Below are positions 63,252-64,000 of a stretch of DNA of 64,000 nt, one piece after another. The notes below the pieces were generated by a model that worked only from the letters and a program-made list of their open reading frames with translations, searched no databases and was not told the DNA's origin. The stretch covers positions 1 through 64,000 of the forward strand of contig DATAID010000070.1 of NCBI GenBank assembly GCA_036262835.1. The letters are read 5' to 3'. Positions within the stretch are counted from its first letter, which is position 1; each line of letters opens with the position of its first letter. Made by a program: the position numbers and the translations under genes. Source of the stretch: RBG-16-66-20 sp036262835. GTDB lineage: Bacteria; Pseudomonadota; Gammaproteobacteria; Burkholderiales; SG8-39.

Positions 63252-64000
63252 ATGAGCCACGTTTTTTCCCGGTCGGACCCGAAGGCTTTCGTCGCCTCAG
63301 GCGTCCGCGACCTGTGGGACGCGCTGCTGATCGTCGCGATCTTCGCCGGCCTCGGCGTGCTCGCCTGGATGGCGCTCGGCACGACGCTGCTGCGGCCGCT
63401 GCTCGAGATGGCCGAGCGCGAGCAATGGAGCAGCCTCTGGGTGCGTCCGACGGTGATCTGGGTCGCGATGGGCCTCGTGCTCCTGCTGCTGCGCACGCTG
63501 CTCTGGCTTTTCTACCGGCCGCGCGCGGCCGCCTCGATGGAGGATGCGCCGGCGCTCTCGGTGATCATCCCGGCCTACAACGAGGGCGAAATGGTGGCGC
63601 GCAGCATCGAGTCGGTCGCGCTGGCGCGCTACCCTGCCGGGCGCCTGGAGATCCTCGCCATCGACGACGGCAGCAAGGACGGCGGCGCGACCTGGCGGCA
63701 CATCGAGGCGGCGGCGCGGCGCTTCCCGGCGCTCGTCACCGCGATCCGGCTTGCCGAGAACCGCGGCAAGCGCGGCGCGCTCGCCGAGGGCTTCCGGCGC
63801 GCGCGCGGCGAGATCTTCCTCACGGTCGATTCCGACAGCGTGATCGAGCGCGACGCGCTGCTCGCCGCGGCGGGCCCGTTCCGCGATCCGAAGATCGGCG
63901 CAGTCGCCGGCAAGGTCGTGGTCTACAACCGCGCGCAGGGGCTCATCCCGCGCATGCTGCACGTGCGCTTCGTTCTCTCCTTCGACTTCCTGCGCAGCGC
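63252..64000 (+). CDS. Processive family 2 glycosyltransferase (NodC/hyaluronan-synthase-like), N-terminal part
   Basis: The gene runs off the window; 249 codons are seen. Two transmembrane helices at the N-terminus (LLIVAIFAGLGVLAWMALGT and VIWVAMGLVLLLLRTLLWLF) precede the GT-A fold: VIIPAYNEGEMVARSIESVA, LAIDDGSKDGG for the nucleotide sugar, and FLTVDSDSVIE as the DxD metal site. The VVYNRAQG segment continues the acceptor side. Such enzymes make chitin-like, hyaluronan-like or poly-GlcNAc polymers. Substrate and the C-terminal membrane helices are beyond the window. Confidence 0.92.
   Translation, partial: MSHVFSRSDPKAFVASGVRDLWDALLIVAIFAGLGVLAWMALGTTLLRPLLEMAEREQWSSLWVRPTVIWVAMGLVLLLLRTLLWLFYRPRAAASMEDAPALSVIIPAYNEGEMVARSIESVALARYPAGRLEILAIDDGSKDGGATWRHIEAAARRFPALVTAIRLAENRGKRGALAEGFRRARGEIFLTVDSDSVIERDALLAAAGPFRDPKIGAVAGKVVVYNRAQGLIPRMLHVRFVLSFDFLRS

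Overview
The window is 64 kb of high-GC (roughly two thirds G+C), densely packed chromosomal DNA. The gene content points to a betaproteobacterium, probably Burkholderiales or a relative and possibly an uncultured lineage. The main grounds are three stand-alone Bug/TctC periplasmic receptors without their TctAB membrane partners, a phasin, a DUF2242 lipoprotein, a double-length UvrA, a QueE of the Burkholderia type, and frequent GTG/TTG (possibly CTG) starts in overlapping genes. I see no phage, insertion sequence, plasmid gene, CRISPR array, rRNA or tRNA. Both window edges cut a gene: the C-terminus of an amidase on the left and the N-terminal half of a processive glycosyltransferase on the right. 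No gene-free stretch exceeds 300 bases; the longest are about 240 bases (7506-7748, with one doubtful small ORF), 206 bases (55344-55549) and 199 bases (27957-28155).

Layout. 1-4.8 kb: amidase end, an exported protein of unknown function, a TonB-C-terminal-domain protein, fructose-1,6-bisphosphatase, an MFS transporter and HtpX. 4.8-14.6 kb is rich in redox genes: a GMC oxidoreductase, a Tat-exported ferritin-like protein with a coupled cytochrome c, a ROK sugar kinase, a cytochrome c/P460 protein, NDH-2, an FlK-like thioesterase, a DadA-like oxidase, an NHL-repeat lipoprotein and an isochorismatase-like hydrolase. 14.7-22.3 kb: membrane protein, lipoprotein, Bug receptor, NnrU, aminopeptidase N, a rearranged CaiB-like CoA-transferase and MlaC. 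22.3-27.7 kb is one gene, a tandem-fused UvrA with four ATPase modules. 27.7-36.2 kb: zinc ribbon protein, phasin, Fpg-like glycosylase, M20 peptidase preceded by a coupled 43-residue ORF, queE-queD, EttA, a BASS-family transporter, a 37-residue Gln-rich protein and a flavin-dependent 2-hydroxyacid oxidase.

36.3-45.7 kb is carbon metabolism: an FAH-family hydrolase with a PEP mutase/isocitrate lyase family enzyme, LOG and SDR proteins, DUF3300, an EF-hand protein, and a CoA-transferase / enoyl-CoA hydratase / Bug receptor operon that looks like CoA-dependent degradation of an imported acid. 45.7-64 kb: a membrane-anchored TAXI protein, a PQQ-dehydrogenase-like protein with a cytochrome c4-like partner, EF-hand proteins, ArfB, a GST-like protein with an EipA/DUF1134 protein, epoxide hydrolase, DMT transporter, cupin, DUF2242, a strongly charged repeat protein, Fe-SOD, a glycerophosphodiesterase with a CinA-type amidase, a ParB-like protein, a third Bug receptor, a REC-PAS response regulator and the glycosyltransferase.

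Genes are arranged for compactness. Many same-strand neighbours overlap as NTGA, and four convergent pairs share a single CTAG as the stop codon of both genes. The window reads as ordinary core and accessory metabolism, and I found no clear undescribed defence or mobile system. The parts most worth a second look are the tandem UvrA, the QueD homologue lacking its catalytic cysteine, the charged repeat protein, the small Gln-rich protein, the operator-like repeat upstream of the ferritin-like gene, and the shared-CTAG gene ends.
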